This document shows, piece by piece, positions 50,752 to 59,511 of a stretch of 64,000 bases of DNA. The stretch comes from [Clostridium] celerecrescens 18A (lineage in GTDB: Bacteria; Bacillota; Clostridia; Lachnospirales; Lachnospiraceae): NCBI RefSeq assembly GCF_002797975.1, contig NZ_PGET01000001.1, positions 3,417,501 through 3,481,500 on the forward strand. The letters are read 5' to 3'. Within the stretch, counting starts at the first letter, position 1. Every line of letters begins with the position of its first letter. The translations under genes were made by a program, and so were the position numbers. The notes beneath the pieces were generated by a model. The model made no database searches and was not told the origin of the DNA. It saw nothing but the letters and a program-made list of their open reading frames with translations.

Positions 50752-51780
50752 CTATCTGATATTTCTATCATCCATGAATTTCTCTAATTGTTCCTTTGCT
50801 GCAGCGATCTGAAGCTCGCTTGGTGCCTGATCTCTCTGATACTGTGTAAAGTAAACAAGCAGGCCTCTCATTGCTGTCAGGCGGTTCCCTGCCTCTAAGA
50901 ATGCAATGGAGCTGTCGCTGTCAAGTACTTCATCGGTCACGTCTTCTCCTCTTGTCGCGGGCAGACAGTGCATGAATTTACATCCGATATTTCCAAGAGA
51001 CATTAAATCCCTGTTTACCTGATAATCCTTAAATGTAGCAACACGCTCTTCCTTGGGAGTCTCGTTTTCATACAGTCCATACCAAACGTCTGTATAAATG
51101 AAATCTGCTCCCTTTACGCTGTCACGGTTGTCGGTTACTTCCCATGTACCGCCGGAGGTCCTGCAGTTTTCTTCCATGATATTTTTGTGCTCTTCTAAAA
51201 GCTGATTGTTCCTTGGTCCGTAATGAACGAAATGCATACCAAGCTTTGTGGTGATAAATCCGAGAGAAGCACATACCTGTGTTCCGTCACCTACGAAAAC
51301 AACCTTGCAGTCTTCCAGTTTTTTGCCCCTTGGAAGATGCTCTACGATTGTACAAAGGTCACCGATTTCCTGGGTTGGATGATTGTAATCACTCATACCG
51401 TTTAATACCGGGATTGTGCATGCTTTGGCCAACTCCACCACTGTGTTGTGTTCAACCACTCTGGCCATTACCACGTCGATCAGCTGGGAAAGCACTCTTC
51501 CTGTATCGCCGATGGTCTCATGGCCTCCAAGCTGGATCATGCCGGGTCCTAAGTACTGGGCATGTCCGCCGAGCTGTTCCATGGCAGTTTCAAAGGATAC
51601 GCGGGTTCTTGTTGAAGACTGCTGGAAAATCATTCCCAGTGTTTTCCCTTTTAACAGAGGAGGATTATAACCTGCCTTGATGCTTCTTTTAATTGCCAGG
51701 GACAGTTCGATGATGTCTAACAACTGCACCTTAGTAAAATCGTTAGTGTCAATAAAATGTGTAATTCCGTTTGCTTTCAT
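50752..51780 (-). CDS. ptcA: Putrescine carbamoyltransferase
   Basis: A 342-residue transcarbamylase that phosphorolyses N-carbamoylputrescine to putrescine and carbamoyl phosphate. The carbamoyl-phosphate site is SSTRTR (about residues 55-60) with HPTQEIGDL (about 136-144) and [13 protein letters not shown] (about 267-279). The family is shared with ornithine carbamoyltransferase; the agmatine deiminase, antiporter and carbamate kinase in the same operon decide for the putrescine enzyme, as does the long C-terminal tail ([16 protein letters not shown]). AAGGAG precedes the ATG. Confidence 0.93.
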   Translation of the reverse strand: MKANGITHFIDTNDFTKVQLLDIIELSLAIKRSIKAGYNPPLLKGKTLGMIFQQSSTRTRVSFETAMEQLGGHAQYLGPGMIQLGGHETIGDTGRVLSQLIDVVMARVVEHNTVVELAKACTIPVLNGMSDYNHPTQEIGDLCTIVEHLPRGKKLEDCKVVFVGDGTQVCASLGFITTKLGMHFVHYGPRNNQLLEEHKNIMEENCRTSGGTWEVTDNRDSVKGADFIYTDVWYGLYENETPKEERVATFKDYQVNRDLMSLGNIGCKFMHCLPATRGEDVTDEVLDSDSSIAFLEAGNRLTAMRGLLVYFTQYQRDQAPSELQIAAAKEQLEKFMDDRNIR

Positions 51781-51814
51781 GGCAAAGTCTCCTTATATAA
51801 ATTTTTATTGTTAA

Positions 51815-52759
51815 TTAGTTAAATGTAAATATGGTGCCTGTCTTTCCGTCCAATGCTTCAACCGCATTGTCAAGAGAAGTGATGATCGCCCGTTTTGACG
51901 GATTGGATCTTACAAACTTCATGGCTGCCTGAACCTTAGGAAGCATGCTTCCCGGAGCAAATTGCCCTTCCTCACAATACTGGTTTGCTTCCATCAGGCT
52001 AAGATGGTCCAGATTCCTCTGATCCGGTTTCTTGTAATTGACTGCCACCTTTTCTACTTCCGTTAAGATCACCAGAATGTCTGCTTCCACCTGTTCTGCC
52101 AGGAGTTCTGCTGCAAAATCCTTATCAATCACTGCTGCTGTTCCATGGAGAGCACCGGTCGGATCTTCAATGACCGGAATTCCGCCTCCTCCGCAGGTAA
52201 TGACAATTGCCTTTGGCCATAACTCTTTTACCGCCTCAATCTCCACAATCTTCTTAGGAATCGGAGATGCAACCACTCTGCGGTATCCCCGGCCGGCATC
52301 TTCTTTCATGACGTATCCCTTTTCCTCTTCCAGAGCGCTGGCCTCTTCTTTTGTATAGAAAGGTCCGATAGGTTTGGTCGGATTGTGAAAAGCCGGATCA
52401 TGTTCGTCAACAATCATCTGGGTAGCGATGGTGACAACAGGAAAGTTCTGATTCCTCTTATTGAGCGCATATTTCAGACCCTGCTGCAAATGATATCCGA
52501 TATAACCCTGGGACATTGCCCCGCACACGTCAAATGGCATGGGCGGTGTTACTTCTTTTGCAGTTTCAGAGGCCAGCAAAATTCTCCCTACCTGAGGTCC
52601 GTTCCCATGTACAATAGCCATCTCATAGCCACGCTCATTTAGTTCTGCTATATACTCGCAAGTCTTATGTACGACTTCAAGCTGTGCCTTGGCAGTTGCT
52701 TCTCCTTTTCCTGACTGCAGTGCATTTCCGCCTAAAGCAAGGACTATTTTCTCTGCCAT
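51815..52759 (-). CDS. arcC: Carbamate kinase
   Basis: A 314-residue kinase that makes ATP from carbamoyl phosphate and ADP, the energy-yielding step of agmatine fermentation. Motifs are ALGGNALQ (about 7-14), HGNGPQVGRIL (about 50-60), CGGGGIPVIED (about 215-225) and SMLPKVQAAMKFV (about 272-284). ATG 52759 is chosen because AGGAGG lies 8 bases upstream; the frame is open twenty codons further without a site. It is the first gene of the operon arcC-ptcA-aguD-aguA, unlike the usual Enterococcus order aguB-D-A-C. Confidence 0.95.
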   Translation of the reverse strand: MAEKIVLALGGNALQSGKGEATAKAQLEVVHKTCEYIAELNERGYEMAIVHGNGPQVGRILLASETAKEVTPPMPFDVCGAMSQGYIGYHLQQGLKYALNKRNQNFPVVTIATQMIVDEHDPAFHNPTKPIGPFYTKEEASALEEEKGYVMKEDAGRGYRRVVASPIPKKIVEIEAVKELWPKAIVITCGGGGIPVIEDPTGALHGTAAVIDKDFAAELLAEQVEADILVILTEVEKVAVNYKKPDQRNLDHLSLMEANQYCEEGQFAPGSMLPKVQAAMKFVRSNPSKRAIITSLDNAVEALDGKTGTIFTFN

Positions 52760-52873
52760 CAGTAAAACCTCCTTTTGTGATTTTTGATTTGCTGTGATTT
52801 GCTTTTGCCGCGTCGTCACAAGATGAAAATAGCAGTTCTAACACCGGTTGAGAATGCAACCATAAGATAGATA

Positions 52874-52879
52874 TTTATA
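52874..52879 (-). promoter_or_regulatory. Probable -10 box of the agmatine operon
   Basis: TATAAA on the minus strand about 115 bases before the arcC start. No good -35 is present at 17 bases, as expected for an activator-dependent promoter. Confidence 0.35.
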
Positions 52880-52920
52880 ACACTTTTAACTTTAATCCAC
52901 ATAAACTTCCCTAAACTTTT

Positions 52921-52933
52921 GTGCAACATGCAC
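52921..52933. promoter_or_regulatory. Candidate AguR operator
   Basis: GTGCA-ACA-TGCAC is a perfect inverted repeat about 45-55 bases upstream of the predicted -10 of the agmatine operon, a normal site for a LuxR-type activator. Confidence 0.4.
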
Positions 52934-52945
52934 TAATAAATGGGC

Positions 52946-52957
52946 TTTTCGAGAAAA
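52946..52957. promoter_or_regulatory. Inverted repeat TTTTCGAGAAAA upstream of aguR
   Basis: The identical 12-mer occurs at 62371-62382 upstream of leuB. Here it ends 7 bases before the -35 of aguR. It resembles the CodY box (AATTTTC-W-GAAAATT) with one extra central base. Confidence 0.4.
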
Positions 52958-52964
52958 TTAGGAG

Positions 52965-52992
52965 TTGAAAAAACTTTTTTATTTGCTATACT
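52965..52992 (+). promoter_or_regulatory. Promoter of the aguR-like gene
   Basis: TTGAAA (52965-52970), a 16-base spacer and TATACT (52987-52992), 42 bases before the start codon. Confidence 0.6.
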
Positions 52993-53034
52993 GATGATGG
53001 ACAACTTGAGGATGAGCAAACGTCAGGAGGAATT

Positions 53035-54051
53035 ATGGGAAAAGGTATCGTATTCATTTACAATCTGGTTTTGATCATGGTCTACTCCGGAGTCTTTTGG
53101 ATGTCTTTTTCGCTCTTTTTTAATGGAAAAGAAAAGATCCTGTTATGGATAGGGATTATATTCGGAGCAGTTTTAACGGATGATATTGTGATTTTTGCAT
53201 CAGAAATGTTTGAGAATTTTGCAGAATCTTATAATAGAGTTTTTATGATCGTTCCAACCCATAAGACCATGATCTACCTGATCCTGTCACTGGGATATTT
53301 AACTATCTTCAAACGGCTGTTAAACAGAACGATAACCTTCCGTGATTATGGAATTTTAGCAGTATACGTGACCTTCATGCTGTTTGTGCCGGTCATGGAC
53401 AACAATGCCTGGAAAATATGGCTCTATTTCCTCCCAAGCCAGCTTTACAATGCTTATATAGGAGCAGAATGTTTAAGGATAATAAAAAAGAATCCTGAGG
53501 AATATCAGGATCCTTTCTTTAAATGGTGTAAAAGACTTTTTTATATTACTGTTCTCATGAATATCCTCATCATTGCAGAAGATACCATTGTAATCTTTAA
53601 TTTTGATACTTATTCAAAATATTATATTAATATGAATAACAGGAGTTTAACCTCTGATATTCTATATCTTATTTATGCCTTATTTTCTACCGGATATCTT
53701 ATGTACTACTTAAAGATATTATTGAAGAATAATACCATTGTTTCGGAAGTAACCAGCCATACCCGGGGGAACCTGCCCTCTGATATAGAAGAAAGCGTTC
53801 TGTACCGTTTCAGCGAAGCAAACCATCTTACTGCAAGGGAGAGGGAAATACTGAGAGTGCTTCTTATGGATAAAACCAATCAGGAAATAAGCGAGGATTT
53901 ATACATCTCCCTGGGAACAGCGAAAACCCATGTTCATAATATCTTTCAAAAAATCGGAGTTGTAAAACGCCCTCAGCTTCTTGAGGTTTATGCCGCCTAC
54001 CGGGATGAACAGCTAAATAAAGAACCAGAAAAAGAAACGCCGTCCCCATAA
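53035..54051 (+). CDS. aguR: Membrane-bound LuxR-family regulator, AguR-like
   Basis: A 338-residue one-component regulator. Residues 1-235 are hydrophobic with about seven membrane segments; a C-terminal LuxR/GerE helix-turn-helix follows (LTAREREILRVLLMDKTNQEISEDLYISLGTAKTH split over about 262-298). This architecture and the divergent position next to an agmatine operon match AguR of Enterococcus and Lactococcus, which senses extracellular agmatine and activates the catabolic genes. AGGAGG lies before the ATG. The stop codon lies in the loop of a strong terminator. Confidence 0.88.
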   Translation: MGKGIVFIYNLVLIMVYSGVFWMSFSLFFNGKEKILLWIGIIFGAVLTDDIVIFASEMFENFAESYNRVFMIVPTHKTMIYLILSLGYLTIFKRLLNRTITFRDYGILAVYVTFMLFVPVMDNNAWKIWLYFLPSQLYNAYIGAECLRIIKKNPEEYQDPFFKWCKRLFYITVLMNILIIAEDTIVIFNFDTYSKYYINMNNRSLTSDILYLIYALFSTGYLMYYLKILLKNNTIVSEVTSHTRGNLPSDIEESVLYRFSEANHLTAREREILRVLLMDKTNQEISEDLYISLGTAKTHVHNIFQKIGVVKRPQLLEVYAAYRDEQLNKEPEKETPSP

Positions 54052-54085
54052 GCTTTATCCAGCCGGGGACGGCGTGTTTTATTTT
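54038..54085. terminator. Bidirectional terminator overlapping the aguR stop codon
   Basis: CGCCGTCCCC (54038-54047) pairs with GGGGACGGCG (54065-54074). TGTTTTATTTT follows on the plus strand and TTTCTTTTTC on the minus strand, so it serves both convergent genes. The aguR stop codon is in the loop. Confidence 0.9.
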
Positions 54086-55317
54086 AGAAGGTGGATAAAT
54101 AATCCGCTGCGAAGCTTTGGCTCGAACCATGTGGATTTGGGAGGCATCAAAAGTCCTGCATCCGCCACGGCAAACAGTTCCTGAATGGATGTGGGGTACA
54201 TGGAAAATGCCACTGCCATATCCTGGCTGCACCGTTTCTCCAGTTCTTTAAGTCCCCGGATCCCTCCAATAAAATCAATTCTTTTATCCGTTCTGGGATC
54301 TCCGATTCCCAAAACAGGACCGAGCAGGTTATCCTGGAGGATGGACACATCAAGTCCTCTTACCGGATCTGTGGATTTTAAGGAATTGAAAGCTTTCAAG
54401 CAGTACCATTTCCGGTTTAAGTACATACCAAAGGTGCCTTTGTCCAAAGGTGCAAAGGCCTCGGTCCCCATACAGAATACTTCAAAGGACTGCTCTGTCT
54501 TTTGAAGAAACTCCTCCTCTGAAAGGCCATTTAAATCCTTTACCACCCGGTTATATGGCATGATCATCAGCTGGTCATGGGGAAACAGCACGGAAAGAAA
54601 ATAGTTAAAAGGTTCTCCTCCTGTATACCCCGGATTTTCCGCACGCCTCTTAAGTCCTACCTTTACAGCGGAAGCAGCCCTGTGATGTCCATCTGCGATA
54701 TAAGTAGCGGGGATCGTTTGGAAAGCCTTTTCGATCAGTGTGATGCTGTCCTTGTCATGGATCTGCCATACCCTGTGGCTGATTCCGTCTTCTGCCGCAA
54801 AATCATACAAAGGCTCAGTATCTGTTTTTAAATTCACAATTTCGTTGACCGTTTCATTGGAACGGTAAGCCAGAAAAATGGGGCCGGTCTGTGCATCGGT
54901 AGTATCCACATGGCGGATCCGGTCTACTTCCTTTTCTTCTCTGGTATTTTCGTGTTTTTTTATGACTCCATTCACATAATCATCAATGGAAGAACAGGCC
55001 ACGATTCCAGTCTGACGCCTTCCGTCCATCGTCAGCTCATAGATATAATAGGCTTCCAGACAATCTTTCTTAAAAGTCCCGTCCTCTATCCAGCTTTTCA
55101 GCATTTCTCCGGCTTTTTCATAAACACGGACATCATAGGTATCCACGTCATCAGAAAACTGGGTCTCCGGCCTGTCAATGTTTAAAAATGACCTTGGGTT
55201 GGCTGCCGTTACCTGGCAGGCCTCCTTACGGCTGTATACGTCATAGGGAAGGGCTGCCACCTGCCCGGCATACCGTTCATCAGGTCTAATGCATTGAAAT
55301 GGTTTTACAATTGCCAT
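54079..55317 (-). CDS. DUF1015-family protein in the serine operon
   Basis: A 412-residue cytoplasmic protein of family DUF1015. The hallmark DGHHR (residues 209-213, within YIADGHHRAAS) resembles the DGHHR motif of ParB/sulfiredoxin-fold enzymes, a fold that includes free-serine kinases. The N-terminus (RPDERYAGQVAALPYDVYSR) and PYDV are typical. AAAGGAG precedes the ATG. It follows serC and serA, as in many Clostridia, and no phosphoserine phosphatase is present in the window. A role in serine or phosphoserine metabolism is inferred from context only. Confidence 0.85.
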   Translation of the reverse strand: MAIVKPFQCIRPDERYAGQVAALPYDVYSRKEACQVTAANPRSFLNIDRPETQFSDDVDTYDVRVYEKAGEMLKSWIEDGTFKKDCLEAYYIYELTMDGRRQTGIVACSSIDDYVNGVIKKHENTREEKEVDRIRHVDTTDAQTGPIFLAYRSNETVNEIVNLKTDTEPLYDFAAEDGISHRVWQIHDKDSITLIEKAFQTIPATYIADGHHRAASAVKVGLKRRAENPGYTGGEPFNYFLSVLFPHDQLMIMPYNRVVKDLNGLSEEEFLQKTEQSFEVFCMGTEAFAPLDKGTFGMYLNRKWYCLKAFNSLKSTDPVRGLDVSILQDNLLGPVLGIGDPRTDKRIDFIGGIRGLKELEKRCSQDMAVAFSMYPTSIQELFAVADAGLLMPPKSTWFEPKLRSGLFIHLLK

Positions 55318-55353
55318 AGTGTCTCCTTTATTTGCTTACAGTTCTTTCATGCA

Positions 55354-55494
55354 GAAACATGTATGTAATGTGTGCGTGTGGGCTTGCTCACTAAGCACAA
55401 ATCACATACATGTTTCTATAGGGCGGACGTCCGGCATGAATCATTTAGCGGCCTATATCTTTCCCCTTCGGAAATAACTTCTATATGCTAAATG
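55354..55494 (-). other. Two hairpins in the serA-DUF1015 intergenic region
   Basis: GAAACATGTATGT (55354-55366) pairs with ACATACATGTTTC (55404-55416) and extends inward with two mismatches. A second element pairs CATTTAGC (55442-55449) with GCTAAATG (55487-55494), with TATAT and TTTCC/GGAAA inside. There is also CGGACGTCCG near 55425. No U-tract follows, so they look like mRNA-processing or stability elements rather than terminators. Confidence 0.5.
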
Positions 55495-55516
55495 AAGATG
55501 GCATGGTTAAACTCTA

Positions 55517-56680
55517 TTATTTAACTACCCTCACCCGAAGTACGCCCTTTATTTCACTTAGCTTACGTATGCTCTCCCCATCCGGAACGCTTTCCAAATC
55601 AAGCAGGGTATACGCGTACTTTTCACGGCTTTTGTTGGTCATATCGGAGATGTTCATATCTCCTGCTGCCAGTGTTCCTGTAATCTGTCCGATCATATTA
55701 GGGATATTTAAGTGAAGCACTGCGATGCGGCTTGCTGCCTTGCATACTCCCATATCACAGACAGGAAAGTTTACGGAATTGCGGATATTCCCGTTATCGA
55801 TGTAATCCATGATCTCCTCTACTGCCATTTTGGCGCAGTTATCCTCGGATTCCTCGGTAGAAGCGCCTAAGTGAGGGATAACGATGGCTCCTTCCATATG
55901 AACAGACTTTGGATTGGGGAAATCCGTCACATATCTTTTCACCTTGCCGGTTTTTAAGGCCTCAGCCATATCATCCTCATTCACCAGGACGTCTCTTGAA
56001 AAGTTCAGAACCACAGCGCCATCCTTCATTCGATCAAGAGCAGCCTTATTCACCATTCCTTTTGTGGAATCAATTAACGGCAGGTGAAGGGTTATGTAAT
56101 CGCATTCCTGGTAAATGGTATCTACGGATGTGATGTGCTTGATATTCCTTGAAAGCTTCCATGCCGCATTTATAGAAATGTAGGGATCATACCCATAAAC
56201 CTCCATTCCTAAGGAAGTGCAGGCATTGGCTACTTCTGCACCAATGGCTCCAAGTCCGATAACGCCCAGCTTCTTTCCCTTAATTTCGTATCCTGCAAAG
56301 GCCTTTTTAGCTACTTCCGCAGATTTTGCAATATTCTCGTCGTCCTTATTATCTTTACACCAGCGGATGCCTCCTTCAATATCTCTGGAAGCCATCATAA
56401 GGCCTGCAATAACCAGCTCCTTAACTCCGTTGGCATTGGCTCCTGGTGTATTAAACACCACGATCCCCTTTGCGGCACACTCATCCAGGGGGATGTTATT
56501 GACTCCTGCCCCGGCTCTTGCGATGGCTAAAAGACCCTCAGGGAATTCAAGCTCATGCATGGAAGCGCTTCGGACAAGAACACCATCCGCTTCTTTTATG
56601 TCATCTGTTAAGGTATAATCTTCTGTCAGCAATGCGGTTCCGCAGCTGGAAACCGCATTGAGGCAATGAATTTTTCTCAT
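55517..56680 (-). CDS. serA: D-3-phosphoglycerate dehydrogenase
   Basis: A 387-residue enzyme oxidising 3-phosphoglycerate to 3-phosphohydroxypyruvate, the first step of serine synthesis. The NAD site is GLGAIGAEVANACTSLG (about residues 142-158). Active-site Arg, Glu and His are expected in NFSRDVLVNEDD and PHLGASTEES. A C-terminal ACT domain (IAVLHLNIPNMIGQITGTL, about 318-385) suggests serine feedback control. ATG 56680 is preferred over 56683 on spacing from GAGGAG. It follows serC by 25 bases. Confidence 0.93.
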   Translation of the reverse strand: MRKIHCLNAVSSCGTALLTEDYTLTDDIKEADGVLVRSASMHELEFPEGLLAIARAGAGVNNIPLDECAAKGIVVFNTPGANANGVKELVIAGLMMASRDIEGGIRWCKDNKDDENIAKSAEVAKKAFAGYEIKGKKLGVIGLGAIGAEVANACTSLGMEVYGYDPYISINAAWKLSRNIKHITSVDTIYQECDYITLHLPLIDSTKGMVNKAALDRMKDGAVVLNFSRDVLVNEDDMAEALKTGKVKRYVTDFPNPKSVHMEGAIVIPHLGASTEESEDNCAKMAVEEIMDYIDNGNIRNSVNFPVCDMGVCKAASRIAVLHLNIPNMIGQITGTLAAGDMNISDMTNKSREKYAYTLLDLESVPDGESIRKLSEIKGVLRVRVVK

Positions 56681-56705
56681 CATGTCTCCTCTCTTAACTG
56701 TATGG

Positions 56706-57791
56706 TCATTTCCCATGCTTTGCTTCAAATTCCTTCATAAAGGCAACCAGCTTCTCCACACCTTCTATAGGCATGGCGTTATAAATACTGGCCCGCATAC
56801 CGCCTACGCTCCGGTGGCCTTTTAAGTTTTCAAAACCTGCTGCCTTTGATTCCTTTACAAACAGTGCATCCAATTCCTCGCTTCCGGTCACAAAGGGCAC
56901 ATTCATCAGAGAACGGTCTTCCTTTACTACAGTACCGGTAAACATCTGGCTCTGGTCCAGATAATCATATAGAATGGCTGCCTTCTTTTCATTGAGCTCT
57001 TTCATGGCTTCCAGACCGCCCCGGTTTTTTAACCACTTAAACACCTTTCCGCAGATATAGATTCCATAGGCCGGTGGTGTGTTATAAAGAGATTTCTCAT
57101 CGGCATGAGTCTTATATCGGAGCATGGTAGGTGTTCCAGGAAGCACAGCCTCTGTGATCAAGTCTTCCCGGATGATGGCGATGACCACGCCTGCAGGCCC
57201 TACGTTCTTCTGGGCGCCTGCAAAAATCAGACCGTATTTTGAAACGTCAATAGGTTCCGATAAGAAACAGGAGGAGAGATCGGCAACAAGTGTTTTTCCT
57301 TTTGTATTTGGCAATGTTTTATACTTAGTCCCGTAAATTGTGTTATTTTCACAGATATAAACGTAATCCGCATCATCAGAAATCGGCAGATCCGAAACAT
57401 CCGGGATATAATTGAAGGTCTTGTCGGCGCTTGACGCAACTGCATTGGCCGTACCGTAAAGCTTTGCTTCCTGGTATGCCTTCTTCGCCCACTGTCCCGT
57501 AATGATATAATCCCCTACGCGATTCTTGAATAAGTTCATGGGAACCATAGCAAACTGCTGGGAGGCTCCGCCCTGTAAAAATAATACCTTATAATTGTCC
57601 GGAATCTTCAATAAATCCCGCAAATCGGCTTCTGCATCACCAATAATGGATTCGAACATCTTGGACCTGTGGCTCATCTCCATGACTGACATTCCACAAC
57701 CTCTGTAATCCATCATCTCTTCTGCGGCTTCTCTCAGGACTTCTTCCGGCAGCACAGCAGGCCCTGCGGAAAAATTGTACACTCTGCTCAT
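56706..57791 (-). CDS. serC: Phosphoserine aminotransferase
   Basis: A 361-residue PLP enzyme converting 3-phosphohydroxypyruvate and glutamate to phosphoserine. The start VYNFSAGPAVLP is the SerC signature. The PLP Lys is in FAGAQKNVGPAG (about residue 195). ATG 57791 follows GAGGAGGAAG; the length then equals the family norm. It lies 24 bases after ilvB in the same operon and immediately before serA. Confidence 0.95.
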   Translation of the reverse strand: MSRVYNFSAGPAVLPEEVLREAAEEMMDYRGCGMSVMEMSHRSKMFESIIGDAEADLRDLLKIPDNYKVLFLQGGASQQFAMVPMNLFKNRVGDYIITGQWAKKAYQEAKLYGTANAVASSADKTFNYIPDVSDLPISDDADYVYICENNTIYGTKYKTLPNTKGKTLVADLSSCFLSEPIDVSKYGLIFAGAQKNVGPAGVVIAIIREDLITEAVLPGTPTMLRYKTHADEKSLYNTPPAYGIYICGKVFKWLKNRGGLEAMKELNEKKAAILYDYLDQSQMFTGTVVKEDRSLMNVPFVTGSEELDALFVKESKAAGFENLKGHRSVGGMRASIYNAMPIEGVEKLVAFMKEFEAKHGK

Positions 57792-57815
57792 AATCTTCCT
57801 CCTCATACTTTTGTC

Positions 57816-59495
57816 TTAAATCTTTAAGTCTTCTGCGTCAAACGCATCCTGGATGGGCGCTCCCGGTGATACCATTGGGAATACCTTGTCATCACAATGA
57901 ATCTGACAATCTATAACAACAGGAACGTTTAACTCTATAGCTTCTCTGAGGACAGGCTCAAAATCGTCCTTACTGGTCACACGGTAAGCCTTAGCTCCCA
58001 GCCCTTCCGCCACCTTTACAAAATCCACCTGATCATTAAGAACTGTATGTGAATACCTCTTACCATAGAACAGGGTCTGCCACTGACGGACCATGCCTAA
58101 TACGTGGTTGTTTAAAACCACCTGAATGATGGGAATATTGTAGCGGGTAGCCGTGGCGATCTCATTCATATTCATACGGAAACATCCATCTCCTGCCACG
58201 TTAATGACTACCTTATCCTTGCAGCCCAGCTTTGCACCCAGGGAGGCCCCCAGGCCATAGCCCATGGTTCCAAGACCACCGGAGGAGAGGAAGCTTCTGG
58301 GATATTTATACTGGTAGAACTGGGCAGCCCACATCTGATGCTGGCCCACCTCTGTTGTAATGATGGCGTCTCCCTGTGTGATCTCATAAATCTTTTCAAT
58401 GATATAGGGACCGGTCAGCGCGCTCTTATCGAAGCGCATGGGATACATATCCTTCAGCCGGTCAATGTGGCCCAGCCACTCTTCATGATTGATGGGATCT
58501 AAACGGGCATTCAGTTTTTTTAAGATTACTTTTACATCACCGACGACGCTGGCATATGTCTTAACGTTCTTATTGATCTCCGCCGGGTCTACATCAAACT
58601 GAAGGATCTTTGCCCTCTTGGCAAACTTAGCGGCATTGCCGGTCACCCGGTCACTGAACCGGGCACCTACTACAATCAATAAGTCACATTCTGTTATTCC
58701 AAAATTAGAGGTCTTGGTTCCGTGCATTCCGACCATTCCGGTATACAATTCATCGGTTCCGTCGAAAGCTCCTTTTCCCATAAGACTGTCTGCCACCGGG
58801 GCCTGAATCTTGTGGGCAAAGGAAGAAAGCTCCTCCGAGGCATTGGAAGCAACCGCGCCTCCTCCTACGAAGATATACGGTTTCTGGGATTTCCGGATCA
58901 GCTGCAGTGCTGTCTCTAAATCTTCCTCAGTTATGGTATCTTCCTGCCTTTTAACCGGCTCCGGCATCTGGGATTCATAATCAAAGGTGCCGGCGGTAAC
59001 ATCCTTTGTGATATCAACCAGCACAGGTCCCGGCCTTCCGGTCTGTGCGATCTGGAAAGCCCGGCGGATGGTGTCAGCCAGTTTTGTTATATCTTTAACG
59101 ATAAAGTTGTATTTTGTGATAGGCATCGTCACACCGGTGATATCTATCTCCTGGAAGCTATCTCTTCCCAGAAGGTTTACTGCCACGTTGCATGTAATAG
59201 CAACCATTGGGATGGAATCCATAAATGCGGTGGCAATTCCGGTTACCAGGTTAGTGGCTCCAGGCCCTGAGGTGGCCAGACAAACTCCCACCTTACCGGT
59301 AGCTCTTGCATATCCGTCTGCCGCATGGGCCGCGCCCTGTTCATGGGAAGTCAGGATATGGGTGATCTCATCTTGATGTTTATAAAGGGCATCGTATATA
59401 TTTAAGATCGTACCGCCCGGATATCCAAAAACAGTATCCACTCCCTGCTCTTTCAGGCATTCGATCACAATCTCTGCTCCTGTCAATGTCTTCAT
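57816..59495 (-). CDS. ilvB: Acetolactate synthase, large (catalytic) subunit
   Basis: A 559-residue thiamine-diphosphate enzyme condensing two pyruvates (or pyruvate and 2-oxobutyrate) in branched-chain amino acid synthesis. Glu52 in SHEQGAAH activates ThDP. GDGCFRMNMNEIATATRYNIP is the ThDP/Mg motif (about residues 436-456). ATG 59495 has AAGGAG 8 bases upstream; the frame is open 22 codons further. No small regulatory subunit (ilvN) is next to it, so it must be encoded elsewhere if present. Confidence 0.94.
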   Translation of the reverse strand: MKTLTGAEIVIECLKEQGVDTVFGYPGGTILNIYDALYKHQDEITHILTSHEQGAAHAADGYARATGKVGVCLATSGPGATNLVTGIATAFMDSIPMVAITCNVAVNLLGRDSFQEIDITGVTMPITKYNFIVKDITKLADTIRRAFQIAQTGRPGPVLVDITKDVTAGTFDYESQMPEPVKRQEDTITEEDLETALQLIRKSQKPYIFVGGGAVASNASEELSSFAHKIQAPVADSLMGKGAFDGTDELYTGMVGMHGTKTSNFGITECDLLIVVGARFSDRVTGNAAKFAKRAKILQFDVDPAEINKNVKTYASVVGDVKVILKKLNARLDPINHEEWLGHIDRLKDMYPMRFDKSALTGPYIIEKIYEITQGDAIITTEVGQHQMWAAQFYQYKYPRSFLSSGGLGTMGYGLGASLGAKLGCKDKVVINVAGDGCFRMNMNEIATATRYNIPIIQVVLNNHVLGMVRQWQTLFYGKRYSHTVLNDQVDFVKVAEGLGAKAYRVTSKDDFEPVLREAIELNVPVVIDCQIHCDDKVFPMVSPGAPIQDAFDAEDLKI

Positions 59496-59511
59496 AGGCT
59501 GCTCCTTTTTT

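Noticed and set aside
51279..51680. Plus-strand frames over ptcA, ilvB, ilvD and other recognised genes
   Set aside because: They are antisense shadows of well-conserved enzymes and lack ribosome sites.
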